64,000 nt of DNA from Planctomycetaceae bacterium (GTDB lineage Bacteria > Planctomycetota > Planctomycetia > Planctomycetales > Planctomycetaceae), in contig JAKFVC010000047.1 of assembly GCA_021732415.1 (NCBI GenBank), positions 1-64,000 of the forward strand, read 5' to 3'. How positions within the stretch are numbered: the first letter of the stretch is position 1; the number at the start of each line of letters is the position of its first letter. Shown piece after piece: positions 33,442 through 42,748 of this stretch. The notes under the pieces were generated by a model, which searched no databases, was not told the DNA's origin, and saw only the letters and a list, made by a program, of their open reading frames with translations. The translations under genes and the position numbers were made by a program.

Positions 33442-34530
33442 ATGTCTGTCGAAATGCTGCTTGCGGGACATCGCCTCTGGGATTTTTTTGCCGATAAAGT
33501 CTTAGAGGGTCATGACTTAACAGAATCAGAAGCCCTGCAGGTCCTGGCCTGTCCCGATGTCGAAGTCCCGTCGTTGCTGGCGGCCGCATTCCGAGTCCGG
33601 CACCGGTATCATGCCAATCGGGTGCAGCTCTACTACCTCCGCAACGCCAAGAGCGGTCTCTGTCCGGAAGATTGCAACTATTGCTCCCAATCGAAAATCG
33701 CCGAGACCGAAGTCAATCGCTACGTCTTCCAGGACGAGAAAACGTTGCTCGAAGGGGCGCGTGTTGCAAAGGAAAGCCAGGCCCGGACGTTCTGCATCGT
33801 GGCGAGCGGCCGTGGTCCGAACGAACGCGAGCTCAATCACGTCTGCAATGTCGTGAAGAAAATCAAAGACACCTACGGCATGCATATCTGCGTCTGCCTG
33901 GGTCTCCTCAGCCCCGACCAGGCCGAACAACTCAAGGCGGCCGGCGTGGACCGAGTTAATCACAATCTCAACACCAGCGAGCGGATGTACGCCGACATCT
34001 GCACCACCCACACCTACCAGGATCGTATCGACACGCTGCAAGCCGTGCGGAAGGCTGGCATTGAACTGTGCTCGGGGTGCATCGTCGGGATGGGCGAATC
34101 GCACCGAGACCTCGTCGAGATCGCCGTTTCGCTGCGGGAATTGCAGGTCGAATCGATCCCGATCAACTTCCTGCATCCGATCGACGGGACACCGTTGGCC
34201 GGTCGCGAAGACCTGACTCCGCGAGATTGCCTGCGAGCCCTCTGCATGTTCCGGTTCATGAATCCGCGTTGCGAGATTCGCATCGCCGGCGGCCGTGAAT
34301 TGCAACTGCGATCTCTGCAGCCGCTGGGACTTTACCCAGCCAACTCGATCTTCGTCAGCGATTACCTGACCACCAAGGGTCAGACCCCGCAGGAAGATTA
34401 CCAGATGATCGCCGACCTGGGCTTCGAGATCGTGAATCCGCCCGGAGTGTTGTCAGCAGAGGGCATGACTGAAGCGACCGCGTCGCACGGCGATTGCTGC
34501 CACGAGCACGATGAGTGTGCCTCGGCATAG
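33442..34530 (+). CDS. bioB: Biotin synthase
   Basis: A 362-residue radical SAM enzyme that inserts sulfur into dethiobiotin, the last step of biotin synthesis. The radical SAM cluster motif CPEDCNYC is near residue 74, inside YYLRNAKSGLCPEDCNYCSQ; further BioB blocks are IVASGRGPNERE, MHICVCLGLLSPDQ, DRVNHNLNTSE, CSGCIVGMGES, INFLHPIDGTPL and RIAGGRE, which supply the residues of the [2Fe-2S] sulfur donor cluster. Full length, cytoplasmic, and no other biotin gene is adjacent. Confidence 0.97.
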   Translation: MSVEMLLAGHRLWDFFADKVLEGHDLTESEALQVLACPDVEVPSLLAAAFRVRHRYHANRVQLYYLRNAKSGLCPEDCNYCSQSKIAETEVNRYVFQDEKTLLEGARVAKESQARTFCIVASGRGPNERELNHVCNVVKKIKDTYGMHICVCLGLLSPDQAEQLKAAGVDRVNHNLNTSERMYADICTTHTYQDRIDTLQAVRKAGIELCSGCIVGMGESHRDLVEIAVSLRELQVESIPINFLHPIDGTPLAGREDLTPRDCLRALCMFRFMNPRCEIRIAGGRELQLRSLQPLGLYPANSIFVSDYLTTKGQTPQEDYQMIADLGFEIVNPPGVLSAEGMTEATASHGDCCHEHDECASA

Positions 34531-34557
34531 TCAGGGGCGGGCGACCAAAGGTCGATC

Positions 34558-34833
34558 AGGCGAGCGTCCGGCGTAAGCCGGATGGTTGTTATACGGCAAT
34601 TGGCGTCATTCAACGCTATTTAAACTTGCGACTAAGATCAATCACCACGCCCTATGTCGGGTGCCACTGGCTGTGCCAATGCTTTGCCGGACAGCGTATA
34701 GATAATCCCGCACTGGCAGAGCCAGTGGCACCCGATCCAAGATGTATTGATGATTTCGTTCGCACGTTTAAATGACGTGGAACGGTGATAATTCGCGTGT
34801 AAAAACCATCCGGCTCACGCCGGACGCTCGCCT
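34558..34833. repeat. Nested palindrome, AGGCGAGCGTCCGGCG outer arms
   Basis: Outer arms 34558-34587 and 34804-34833 match at 29 of 30 bases. A middle, degraded pair (ATTTAAACTTGCGA near 34618 and its counterpart near 34760) encloses an inner palindrome 34658-34734 with GGGTGCCACTGGCT arms. It fills the whole bioB-purE gap. Confidence 0.88.
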
Positions 34834-34840
34834 GGTCTGA

Positions 34841-35374
34841 TTACAACCGCACGTTTGCGGGCGCATCGGGCCAACTGTTCTCAAGAACCTTATCGGTTTG
34901 TTGTTGCCGAAAGGCGTGTAACTTCACTCGCAATTCCGGCTGCGAGTTCCCGAGAATGCTGACGGCCAAAAGACCGGCATTGGTGGCCCCCGCTTTGCCA
35001 ATCGCGAGTGTCGCCACGGGAATCCCTCCCGGCATCTGGACGATCGACAACAGCGAATCCAGCCCGCTGAGTGCATGGCTCTGGACGGGCACGCCTAAGA
35101 CTGGCAAGACGGTGTGCGCCGCGACCATTCCCGGCAGATGAGCCGCCCCCCCGGCCCCGGCGATGATCACCTGCAGCCCGCGCGATTCTGCCGTCGTGGC
35201 GTACTCCTGCATCCAGACCGGCGTCCGATGAGCCGAGACGACGCGGCATTCGTGCGGGATTCCGAATTGCTTCAGGATCTCCGCGGCATGCTGCATGGTT
35301 TCCCAGTCCGACTGGCTGCCCATGATAATGCCAACCAGGGGCGCTGCGGCGGGTTGCGGTGCGACGTTGGACAT
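34841..35374 (-). CDS. purE: N5-carboxyaminoimidazole ribonucleotide mutase
   Basis: A 177-residue PurE enzyme of de novo purine synthesis, converting N5-CAIR to CAIR. Hallmarks: [26 protein letters not shown] (the catalytic histidine is in SAHRTP), [60 protein letters not shown] start at ATG 35374; upstream in-frame ATGs at 35434 and 35479 would add a low-complexity N-terminus not needed for the fold. The companion purK is not in the window. Cytoplasmic and single. Confidence 0.93.
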   Translation of the reverse strand: MSNVAPQPAAAPLVGIIMGSQSDWETMQHAAEILKQFGIPHECRVVSAHRTPVWMQEYATTAESRGLQVIIAGAGGAAHLPGMVAAHTVLPVLGVPVQSHALSGLDSLLSIVQMPGGIPVATLAIGKAGATNAGLLAVSILGNSQPELRVKLHAFRQQQTDKVLENSWPDAPANVRL

Positions 35375-35568
35375 AACTGGAGCTCGCGGGGACTGCGTTG
35401 CGACACCTGAATACGCTGGAGTGTCGTACCCCATTGAATCTACGCCCTGTCGTGACGACTCGCAATGCTGGAACGGCATCTCTGTGGAGTGTCTTCACAT
35501 CCCATTGGTCGCATAAACGCGATGGGACCAATGGGACGGATGGGACTTATGGGATTTCATCCGGGCGC

Positions 35569-35609
35569 AAAAAAAGCGGCAACCAATCTTTGGAGACTGA
35601 TTGCCGCTT
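35569..35609 (-). terminator. Intrinsic terminator of the DUF1549/1553-DUF1501 operon
   Basis: On the minus strand AAGCGGCAATCAGTCT and its partner form a stem ending GCCGC, followed by TTTTTTT, 20 bases after the DUF1501 stop. Confidence 0.85.
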
Positions 35610-35627
35610 GATTGTGATTGCGGTCAA

Positions 35628-36965
35628 CTAGGCCAACAAACCAGGAATCAACTTGCCGCCATCAAGGATCGGCACTGGCCGGCCCAACGGGGTCAGATAT
35701 TCCTTGGTCGAATCGATACCCATCTGGTGGAAGAAGGTCTTCAAGATGTCTGCGACGCCGATCGGTTCCGTTGCGGGATAAGCGGCTTGCTTGTCGGTCG
35801 CTCCCAGGATCTGACCAGGCTTCACGCCGCCACCGGCAAAGCAGACGCTCTGGGCCATCGACCAGTGATCGCGGCCGGCTTCCTTGGTGACGCGAGGCGT
35901 ACGGCCCATTTCACCCATCATGATGACGAGCGTCGAATCGAGCATTCCGCGGCGATCGAGATCGGTAATCAGGGTCGCAAACGCTCGATCCGCAAAGGGA
36001 ATCAAGTCGGTCTTCAGGCTCGGGAAGCAATTGAAGTGCACATCCCAACCCGGAGCATCCACACCGACGAACCGGCAACCCGCTTCCACCAGTCGACGAG
36101 CCAGCAGGCAGCTTTGACCGATTTGCGTATCGCCATATTCACGGCGAATCGCTTCGGGTTCGGACTGAATGTCGAAAGCCTTCTTCGCTTCGACTGAGGC
36201 GATCAGTTCGAGAGCCTTTTCGTAGTAGGTCGACATGACTTTCGGCCGACCTTGTCCCATCGACAACTTCTTCTCGAGGCCAGCCAGCAACCGCTGCCGA
36301 GCCAGATTGCGGGCCGGATCGATGCCGTCGATGGCACTCAAATCCTTCACTTCGAAGTCGGGCTGCTGAGGATCCGATTCGATGACGAACGGAGCATGCT
36401 CGGCACCATAGAACCCGGGGCCACCGGCCGACATGGGCTGCAGCACGTTGATATAGGGAGGGATCGTCGTTTTGGAACCTAATTCCCGCGATACGATCGA
36501 TCCCAGCGACGGGTACACATCGTTCGTCGGAATGTGGTGTTCACCATCGGAAAACGCAGCCTTGCGGCCTGTCATCACCCAGTGGTAACCGGTGCTGTGC
36601 CCATTGTCGGCATGGCTATGGCTGCGGAGCACTGTGAACTTATCGGCAATTTTTGCCGACATCGAGCAGTACTCGCTGAAGAACGTTCCCGGCACCACGG
36701 TGGGAATGGTCGCGAACGGGCCGCGAATTTCGATCGGGGCTTCCGGCTTCGGATCGTACATATCCAACTGCGGGGGGCCACCTTCGAGAAACACGAAGAT
36801 GCAGGCCTTGGCCTGGGCGACCAGACCGGTGGAGGCGACTTGCTCCATCGCCATCAGGCGGGGCAGGGACATGCCCGCCATCATCCCACTGGCACCGATT
36901 CGCAGCATGTGGCGCCGAGTCATCCCGGTGCAATCGCGATAAACGTTGTTAAATCGGTCTCTCAT
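35628..36965 (-). CDS. DUF1501 family protein, Tat-exported
   Basis: A 445-residue DUF1501 protein, third of the window. The signal is TRRHMLRIGASGMMAGMSLP, residues about 16-35, after the typical FNNVYRDCTG start. Landmarks: ACIFVFLEGGPPQLDMYDPK, SHSHADNGHSTGYHWVMTGR, VMMGEMGRTPRVTKEAGRDH (residues about 365-385) and ILGATDKQAAYPATEPIGVA. GGTGAG lies five bases before the ATG. It is downstream of and co-oriented with the DUF1549/DUF1553 gene (101 bases apart), the standard pairing for this family, and is closed by the terminator 35569-35609. Confidence 0.93.
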   Translation of the reverse strand: MRDRFNNVYRDCTGMTRRHMLRIGASGMMAGMSLPRLMAMEQVASTGLVAQAKACIFVFLEGGPPQLDMYDPKPEAPIEIRGPFATIPTVVPGTFFSEYCSMSAKIADKFTVLRSHSHADNGHSTGYHWVMTGRKAAFSDGEHHIPTNDVYPSLGSIVSRELGSKTTIPPYINVLQPMSAGGPGFYGAEHAPFVIESDPQQPDFEVKDLSAIDGIDPARNLARQRLLAGLEKKLSMGQGRPKVMSTYYEKALELIASVEAKKAFDIQSEPEAIRREYGDTQIGQSCLLARRLVEAGCRFVGVDAPGWDVHFNCFPSLKTDLIPFADRAFATLITDLDRRGMLDSTLVIMMGEMGRTPRVTKEAGRDHWSMAQSVCFAGGGVKPGQILGATDKQAAYPATEPIGVADILKTFFHQMGIDSTKEYLTPLGRPVPILDGGKLIPGLLA

Positions 36966-37066
36966 GCTCTCACCTATGTTTGATGGCGTTCGGATGCGGG
37001 TCAGAACAACGTGCGCTTTTATTGTAGGCCGGACAACCCTGTCCAGCGTTGTACATTGCAGAGCGA

Positions 37067-39502
37067 CTAGTGGTTATACAAAAACTCTTTGGAATTCATT
37101 AACGCCCACAAGATATCTTCGGCAGCCGCCCGGCGCGACTCGCGGCTTTCAGTCAGATGTTTCAGCGTTAATTGCTGTTCGTCGGCGGTTGGGAAACGTG
37201 ACAAGGATAACAGGTACAGTTCTTCGATCAGAGCCTCGTTGCTTGGAATGGTCTCGACCAATTTCTTGATCGTCCCTTCGTGGCTATGCAGTTTGTGCAC
37301 GATTTCCGGAGAATTGAGCAAATGCAAGGCCTGGCTGATGCTCGGTTCATTACTGCGTTCGCAGTCACAAACCGTGTTACGGGCCGGACGACCGAAGACC
37401 TTAAAGAAGTAGGAGGGCATGCGGCTGTCCCAGATTTGGACAGCCCGGTAGCCGATCGGCCAGCCGTTGAACTTTTCGGGAACCCCTGAAACCTGGCAGA
37501 CGGCATCCAGCAGTACTTCCGCCGGCAGAGCCTTGTCATAAGCGTGCGAGAAATTCTGGCGATCAGTGGCATTCGTCCCGACCGTCTCGTAGCTCATTTG
37601 ATAGGCACGAGAGTTCAAGAGCGTCCGGGTGAACGCCTTGAGATCGTACTTCACGTCCTGCATGTGCTTGGTCAACGCTTTAAATAGCGGCTCGTTGGTC
37701 GCGGGATTCGTCTCGCGGATGTCGTCGATGGGATCCACCAACCCGCGGCCCATGTAGTGAGCCCACATGCGATTGACGATCGCCTGCGAGAAGAAGTGGT
37801 TATCGGGTGCCGTCATCCAGTTGGCGAGAGCGACGCGGCGGTCGGAGATCAGTTTGAAGTCGGCGGGAGGAGCCCCCAGAGCACGAGCGGGAATCACCAC
37901 TCCGGTCCGCGGATGCTTCAAATCGGTCCCACCGCGAGACAACAAGACTTCTCCCTGGTTGGGAATGTTCTTGCGAGACATCCCCGTAAAGAAGCCGGCC
38001 AGACCGAAATAGTCGTCCTGGCTCCATTTCTCGAACGGATGATGGTGACACTGAGCACATTCGATCCGCACACCCAGGAAGAGTTGGCTGACCGCACGGC
38101 TCAGGACTTCTGGTTCGTTGAGGGCTTTGTAAATCGGGGCCGGGCTCTCGGAGAGAGATCCACCCTGAACGGTCAGGATCTCGCGCACCCAAGCATCGTA
38201 AGGCCGGTTTTCGGCGAATTGCTTATGCACCCACCGCGAAGCCGCGACTGCCCCTTCGGGGGTCAGGGCTTGCTGATCAATACGCAGCAAATCGGACCAG
38301 AGCATGGTCCAATAGTCGGCGTAATCGGGAGATTGCAAGAGATGGTCAACCAGCTTCGCGCGGCGATCCGGAGCCTTGCTCGTCAGGAATTCACGAGCTT
38401 CCGGCACGGTTGGCAAGCGGCCAATCGTATCCAGGTAGGCGCGTCGCAGGAAAATGGCGTCCGTCGCCTCAGCGCTCGGTTCAATACCCAGGCGTTCGAG
38501 CTTGTTCCAAACCAGGCCGTCGATGAAGTTATTTTCCGGCGGACGCTGGAACTTCACACCGCTGCGCGGAATGGTAATCCGGCAAATGGCAACGTGTCCG
38601 GCATAACGCGCCAGGACCGCGGCCTCACCGAGAACGTCGGTGCCTTGCACTAGACCGCGATTGTCCACAGCACCAATGCTCGGGGTATTCGAGACAAACT
38701 CAGATTCCGCGGTCACGCAATACCGTCGGCCCGAGGCATCCACGGCGGTGACTCGCAATTGCTGGAAATCGTTGGGAACCAGGATCCGCTCGGCCGGTTC
38801 GACTTCGATACTGACCACGGCCGATTCTTCCGGGACTGAGTAATTCGCCCCTTCCTGGACCCAGCGGAGCAGGCGTCGATAACGAGCATCCCCACGTTCC
38901 AGTTTCCGACCGCCACCATGCGGGACGATCGCCGCGCCTTTGAGCAACAGCAAGCTCTTATCAGGAGCATTCACATTTAACCGCCGGCCCCGACTTTCCT
39001 GCAGCAGTGCCAGGTGGTCAGCGCCCGGATCAAATCCAAACACACTCAACTTGAACCCGTTCTGCCCCTCGGCCTTACCATGGCAGCCGCCCATATTGCA
39101 GCCGGCTTTGGTGAGAATCGGCAGAATTTCGTGCTGGAAGGACACGGGAACCGGCTTATTGAGGCCAGTGATCTCCAGCGGAACGTGGATCTCTTCCTTC
39201 TCGAGACGGACGATAATCTCACCGACACCCTCGGCTCGCGGACGAACCAGGCCGCGGGTGTCGATATCCGCCAGAATCGGGGGCACAACCTCGAACTTGA
39301 CTGCGCGGGAGACATCGACTGTCCGCCCCTCAGCAACCGTCGTGTTGATCAGCAGTTGCTGAGATCGTTCCGGCCGGTCGATCTGGACACGAGGTGGGCT
39401 GCAACGCAGCTCGGCTTGCACAGCCGACGAGGCGATCCCGATGAATAGCAGGTTCAGAAGAGAGACCCGCAGGAATAGCCAACTGGATCGCCGCACGCAC
39501 AT
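37067..39502 (-). CDS. DUF1549/DUF1553 cytochrome-like protein with Ig-like domains
   Basis: An 811-residue exported protein. Order: signal (WLFLRVSLLNLLFIGIASSA), an Ig-like/Big_2 region (residues about 30-110), a cytochrome-like domain with CNMGGCHG near residue 147, a second Ig-like region (about 240-310), DUF1549 (NFIDGLVWNKLERLGIEPS, FLRRAYLDTIGRLPTVPEA), a CAQCHHHPFEKW motif near residue 490, and DUF1553 (RVALANWMTAPDNHFFSQAI, VNRMWAHYMGRGLVDPIDD) to the C-terminus. The first heme-like motif has four residues between the cysteines, a spacing recurrent in this family. GGGGAGA precedes the ATG. It is the first gene of the operon with the DUF1501 gene. Confidence 0.92.
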   Translation of the reverse strand: MCVRRSSWLFLRVSLLNLLFIGIASSAVQAELRCSPPRVQIDRPERSQQLLINTTVAEGRTVDVSRAVKFEVVPPILADIDTRGLVRPRAEGVGEIIVRLEKEEIHVPLEITGLNKPVPVSFQHEILPILTKAGCNMGGCHGKAEGQNGFKLSVFGFDPGADHLALLQESRGRRLNVNAPDKSLLLLKGAAIVPHGGGRKLERGDARYRRLLRWVQEGANYSVPEESAVVSIEVEPAERILVPNDFQQLRVTAVDASGRRYCVTAESEFVSNTPSIGAVDNRGLVQGTDVLGEAAVLARYAGHVAICRITIPRSGVKFQRPPENNFIDGLVWNKLERLGIEPSAEATDAIFLRRAYLDTIGRLPTVPEAREFLTSKAPDRRAKLVDHLLQSPDYADYWTMLWSDLLRIDQQALTPEGAVAASRWVHKQFAENRPYDAWVREILTVQGGSLSESPAPIYKALNEPEVLSRAVSQLFLGVRIECAQCHHHPFEKWSQDDYFGLAGFFTGMSRKNIPNQGEVLLSRGGTDLKHPRTGVVIPARALGAPPADFKLISDRRVALANWMTAPDNHFFSQAIVNRMWAHYMGRGLVDPIDDIRETNPATNEPLFKALTKHMQDVKYDLKAFTRTLLNSRAYQMSYETVGTNATDRQNFSHAYDKALPAEVLLDAVCQVSGVPEKFNGWPIGYRAVQIWDSRMPSYFFKVFGRPARNTVCDCERSNEPSISQALHLLNSPEIVHKLHSHEGTIKKLVETIPSNEALIEELYLLSLSRFPTADEQQLTLKHLTESRESRRAAAEDILWALMNSKEFLYNH

Positions 39503-39767
39503 CGGTTTCGTCTCCCCTAGAAACTAACCTGAGAAACAAATCTACTTATCTTTATTTAACCCGATTTGAGCGTGACCTGCAAGAGATTTAACCATATTCC
39601 GTCAAACCAGTTGCGGTATTCACCTGCAGCCGGTTTTCTCTTAGGCGGTTAAGGCCTGCATAGGATCTCAAATCAGAAGTGAGCGGCTTCTATCAACTTA
39701 TTCGCCGAAACCTGTGATAAGTTCCGCTTTGTTGGCAATCTTCGATGAAATTCTCGATCGCCAACCC

Positions 39768-39897
39768 GTAGCCTGACTCTCCAGAGTCGGGCGAATTCCG
39801 GGCAATCCATCAACTTCGAAGACTCGCGTGGTCATCAACAAGAAAATGTGAGTGATTGACCCGCGAGATTTCGCTCGACTCTGGAGAGTCAAGCTAC
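39768..39897. repeat. Spaced pair of GTAGCC-CGACTC repeats
   Basis: A copy at 39768-39791 and an inverted copy ending at 39897 enclose about 80 bases. No gene is visible in 39503-39986; the A+T-rich stretch 39540-39600 may hold the operon promoter. Confidence 0.8.
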
Positions 39898-39986
39898 GGC
39901 GATTTGTTTCCGATGTCGGAGCAACGTGTTAGGATAGCGGACCTTCGCCAGACACCTCATGCATCGCAACTCGGAAAGCGCTCCGG

Positions 39987-42695
39987 ATGGCCGTCTCTGA
40001 CTTGAATGACGCGGAAACAAACCGCCTTGCCGCCGATGCGGCCCGTGACCCCGCTGGAAACTGGAAGCGATGGGGACCCTATTTGTCGGAACGGCAATGG
40101 GGCACCGTGCGTGAGGATTATTCCGATAATGGCGATTGTTGGGGCTATTTCCCGCATGACCACGCGCGCAGCCGGGCTTACCGCTGGGGTGAGGACGGTC
40201 TGTTCGGGATTACCGATCGGGAATGTCGCCTCTGTTTTGGTCTTGCCCTGTGGAACGCACGCGACCCGATTCTGAAAGAGCGGCTGTTCGGCCTGACGGG
40301 GCCCGAAGGTAATCACGGCGAGGATGTCAAAGAGGAATATTTCTACCTCGATTCGACCCCGACGCACTCGTACATGCGGGCCGTCTACAAGTACCCGCAG
40401 GCCCCATTTCCTTACGACCAGATCGTGGCCGAGAATAAGAAGCGTGGGAAAAAAGATCCCGAATATGAACTGCGGGACACGGGAGTGTTCGCCGACGACA
40501 AGTACTTCGACGTGCAAATTGAATACGCGAAGCGATCCCCCAATGACTTGCTGATTCGGCTGACCATTTCCAACCGCGGTCCCTTTGAATCCCCGTTGCA
40601 CGTTATGCCGACGATCTGGTTTCGGAACACGTGGTCGTGGGGTTGCACGCACGAAGGCTGCTGGACGAAGCCGCGCATCGTCGGCGGCCGCGGACCGGCG
40701 TTGCAGTGTTATCACGCCACGCTGAATGAGTTTTCCTACGCGGCAGATCTGGGGCCGTCGGGTGAAACTCCCCCCTGGCTCTTCACCGAGAACGAAACCA
40801 ACTACGAACGCATCTTCGGCGCCTCGAGCATCGGCCCGTATCGCAAGGATGCGTTCCATGAATACTTGATTGACGGAAACGCCGAGGCGATCAATCCGAG
40901 CCTCAACGGCACGAAGGCCGCGGCTCATTATTCGCTGAACATTCCGGCGGGTGGCGAGGTCGTCTTGCGTATGCGATTGTGGGCGACCAACGATGCTCCG
41001 CTGGAAACGTTTGGCCCGGAGTTCGATTATCTTTTCGACAAGCGCAAGCAAGAAGCGGCGGCGTATCTCGCGTTGCGTCAACCCGCATGCGTGACGCCCG
41101 ACGAAGCGCAGGTGATTCGCCAGGCCGAAGCCGGCCTGCTGTGGAGCAAGCAGTTCTATCACTATGTGATCGAGGACTGGCTGGCTGGCGACCCCGGCCA
41201 GCCACCGGTATCAGCCGCGCGCCTGGCTGGTCGGAACCGCGACTGGGGACATCTCTTCAATCGCGACATCATTTCGATGCCGGACAAATGGGAGTACCCA
41301 TGGTACGCCGCGTGGGATCTGGCCTTTCACATGATCCCGTTCGCGGCCGTTGATCCCCAGTTCGCCAAAGAACAATTGCTGCTCTTGCTGCGCGAATGGT
41401 ACATGCATCCGAACGGGCAAATCCCGGCCTACGAATTTGCGATGGGAGACGTCAATCCGCCCGTGCATGCCTGGGCCTGTTGGCGTGTTTATAAGATGAC
41501 TCGCCGCGGCGGCCGGCGCGATCGCCAGTTCCTGGCCCGCGTGTTTCACAAGCTGTTGCTGAACTTCACATGGTGGGTGAATCGCAAAGATCCCAACGGA
41601 CAGAACCTGTTCTCCGGGGGGTTTCTGGGGCTCGATAACATTGGAGTGTTCGATCGCTCGAAACCCATGCCCACCGGCGGTTTTCTCGAGCAGGCCGACG
41701 GTACGGCGTGGATGGCCTTCTACTGCATGATCATGCTGTCAATGGCCCTGGAACTGGCCGTCGACCATCCTGAATACGAAGACGTCGCCTCCAAATTCTT
41801 TGAGCACTTTGTCGCCATCGTCCATGCCATCAATACCTTGGGAGGGACCGGGCTGTGGAATGAAGAGGAAGGCTTTTACTACGACCACTTGAATATCGCC
41901 GGCCAGAGCCAACCCATGCGAATTCGCTCGATGGTGGGCATCATTCCGCTCTACGCAGCCACTGTGATCGACGAAGGCATGCTGGTGGGACTGCCGGGAT
42001 TCCGGAAGCGGATGGACTGGTTCCTCAAGAACAAGCCCGAACTGGCACGACATCTGTTAAGTTCCGAATCGGAAGGCTGCACGCGGCATGTGAAGCGTTA
42101 TCTGCTGGGAATTCCCACCCGCGAACGATTGACGCGCATCCTGCAACGCGTCCTGGACGAGAGCGAATTCCTGTCCCCGTACGGCGTCAGGTCCATGTCC
42201 CGGGCGCATGCCGACAAGCCGTTTACGGTGGAATTCGGTGGCGAGACTCTCCGGGTAGAATATCTTCCGGGCGAGTCCGATAGCTGGCTGTTCGGCGGCA
42301 ATTCCAACTGGCGGGGGCCGGTCTGGTTTCCAGTCAACTTCCTGTTAATTGAAGCGCTCGAACGCTATCACCACTTCTACGGCGATTCGTTCCAGATCGA
42401 ATGCCCGATTGGATCCGGAAAATTCATGAATCTGGCCCAAGTCTCCTGCGAGCTGACCTCGCGGCTGACTCGGTTATTCTTGAAAGATGAAGAAGGCCGC
42501 CGTGCCTGCCACGGAGATGACGAACGCTACGCGACGAATCCTCATTGGCAAGATAAGATCTTGTTCTACGAGTATTTCCACGGAGACAATGGCCGAGGCC
42601 TGGGTGCCAGCCACCAAACCGGCTGGACCGCCCTGGCAGCGAGTCTGATTCGCGATGCCGCCCGAGATCGACCACAGCCAGACGCGCGAGACTGA
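39987..42695 (+). CDS. GH63-like glucosidase (MGH1-type glycoside hydrolase)
   Basis: A 902-residue cytoplasmic glycoside hydrolase with the (alpha/alpha)6-barrel architecture of GH63/mannosylglycerate-hydrolase-type enzymes. The N-terminal beta domain starts RWGPYLSERQWGTVREDYSD and contains WGYFPHDHARSRAYRWGEDG; the barrel has NRDIISMPDKWEYPWYAAWD, whose WD aspartate is the usual catalytic acid position, then GQIPAYEFAMGDVNPPVHAW and the closing NWRGPVWFPVNFLLIEALER. Function: hydrolysis of an alpha-glucoside or glucosylglycerate-like substrate; which one cannot be told. No signal peptide. It is followed at 53 bases by ygfZ on the same strand. Confidence 0.85.
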   Translation: MAVSDLNDAETNRLAADAARDPAGNWKRWGPYLSERQWGTVREDYSDNGDCWGYFPHDHARSRAYRWGEDGLFGITDRECRLCFGLALWNARDPILKERLFGLTGPEGNHGEDVKEEYFYLDSTPTHSYMRAVYKYPQAPFPYDQIVAENKKRGKKDPEYELRDTGVFADDKYFDVQIEYAKRSPNDLLIRLTISNRGPFESPLHVMPTIWFRNTWSWGCTHEGCWTKPRIVGGRGPALQCYHATLNEFSYAADLGPSGETPPWLFTENETNYERIFGASSIGPYRKDAFHEYLIDGNAEAINPSLNGTKAAAHYSLNIPAGGEVVLRMRLWATNDAPLETFGPEFDYLFDKRKQEAAAYLALRQPACVTPDEAQVIRQAEAGLLWSKQFYHYVIEDWLAGDPGQPPVSAARLAGRNRDWGHLFNRDIISMPDKWEYPWYAAWDLAFHMIPFAAVDPQFAKEQLLLLLREWYMHPNGQIPAYEFAMGDVNPPVHAWACWRVYKMTRRGGRRDRQFLARVFHKLLLNFTWWVNRKDPNGQNLFSGGFLGLDNIGVFDRSKPMPTGGFLEQADGTAWMAFYCMIMLSMALELAVDHPEYEDVASKFFEHFVAIVHAINTLGGTGLWNEEEGFYYDHLNIAGQSQPMRIRSMVGIIPLYAATVIDEGMLVGLPGFRKRMDWFLKNKPELARHLLSSESEGCTRHVKRYLLGIPTRERLTRILQRVLDESEFLSPYGVRSMSRAHADKPFTVEFGGETLRVEYLPGESDSWLFGGNSNWRGPVWFPVNFLLIEALERYHHFYGDSFQIECPIGSGKFMNLAQVSCELTSRLTRLFLKDEEGRRACHGDDERYATNPHWQDKILFYEYFHGDNGRGLGASHQTGWTALAASLIRDAARDRPQPDARD

Positions 42696-42748
42696 TGGTC
42701 GCCGGCGACCAATTAAACTTATCCTCGAAATCACATAGACAGAATTCA

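Noticed and set aside
39957-41162. 401-codon frame on the minus strand
   Set aside because: Antisense to the GH63-like glucosidase.
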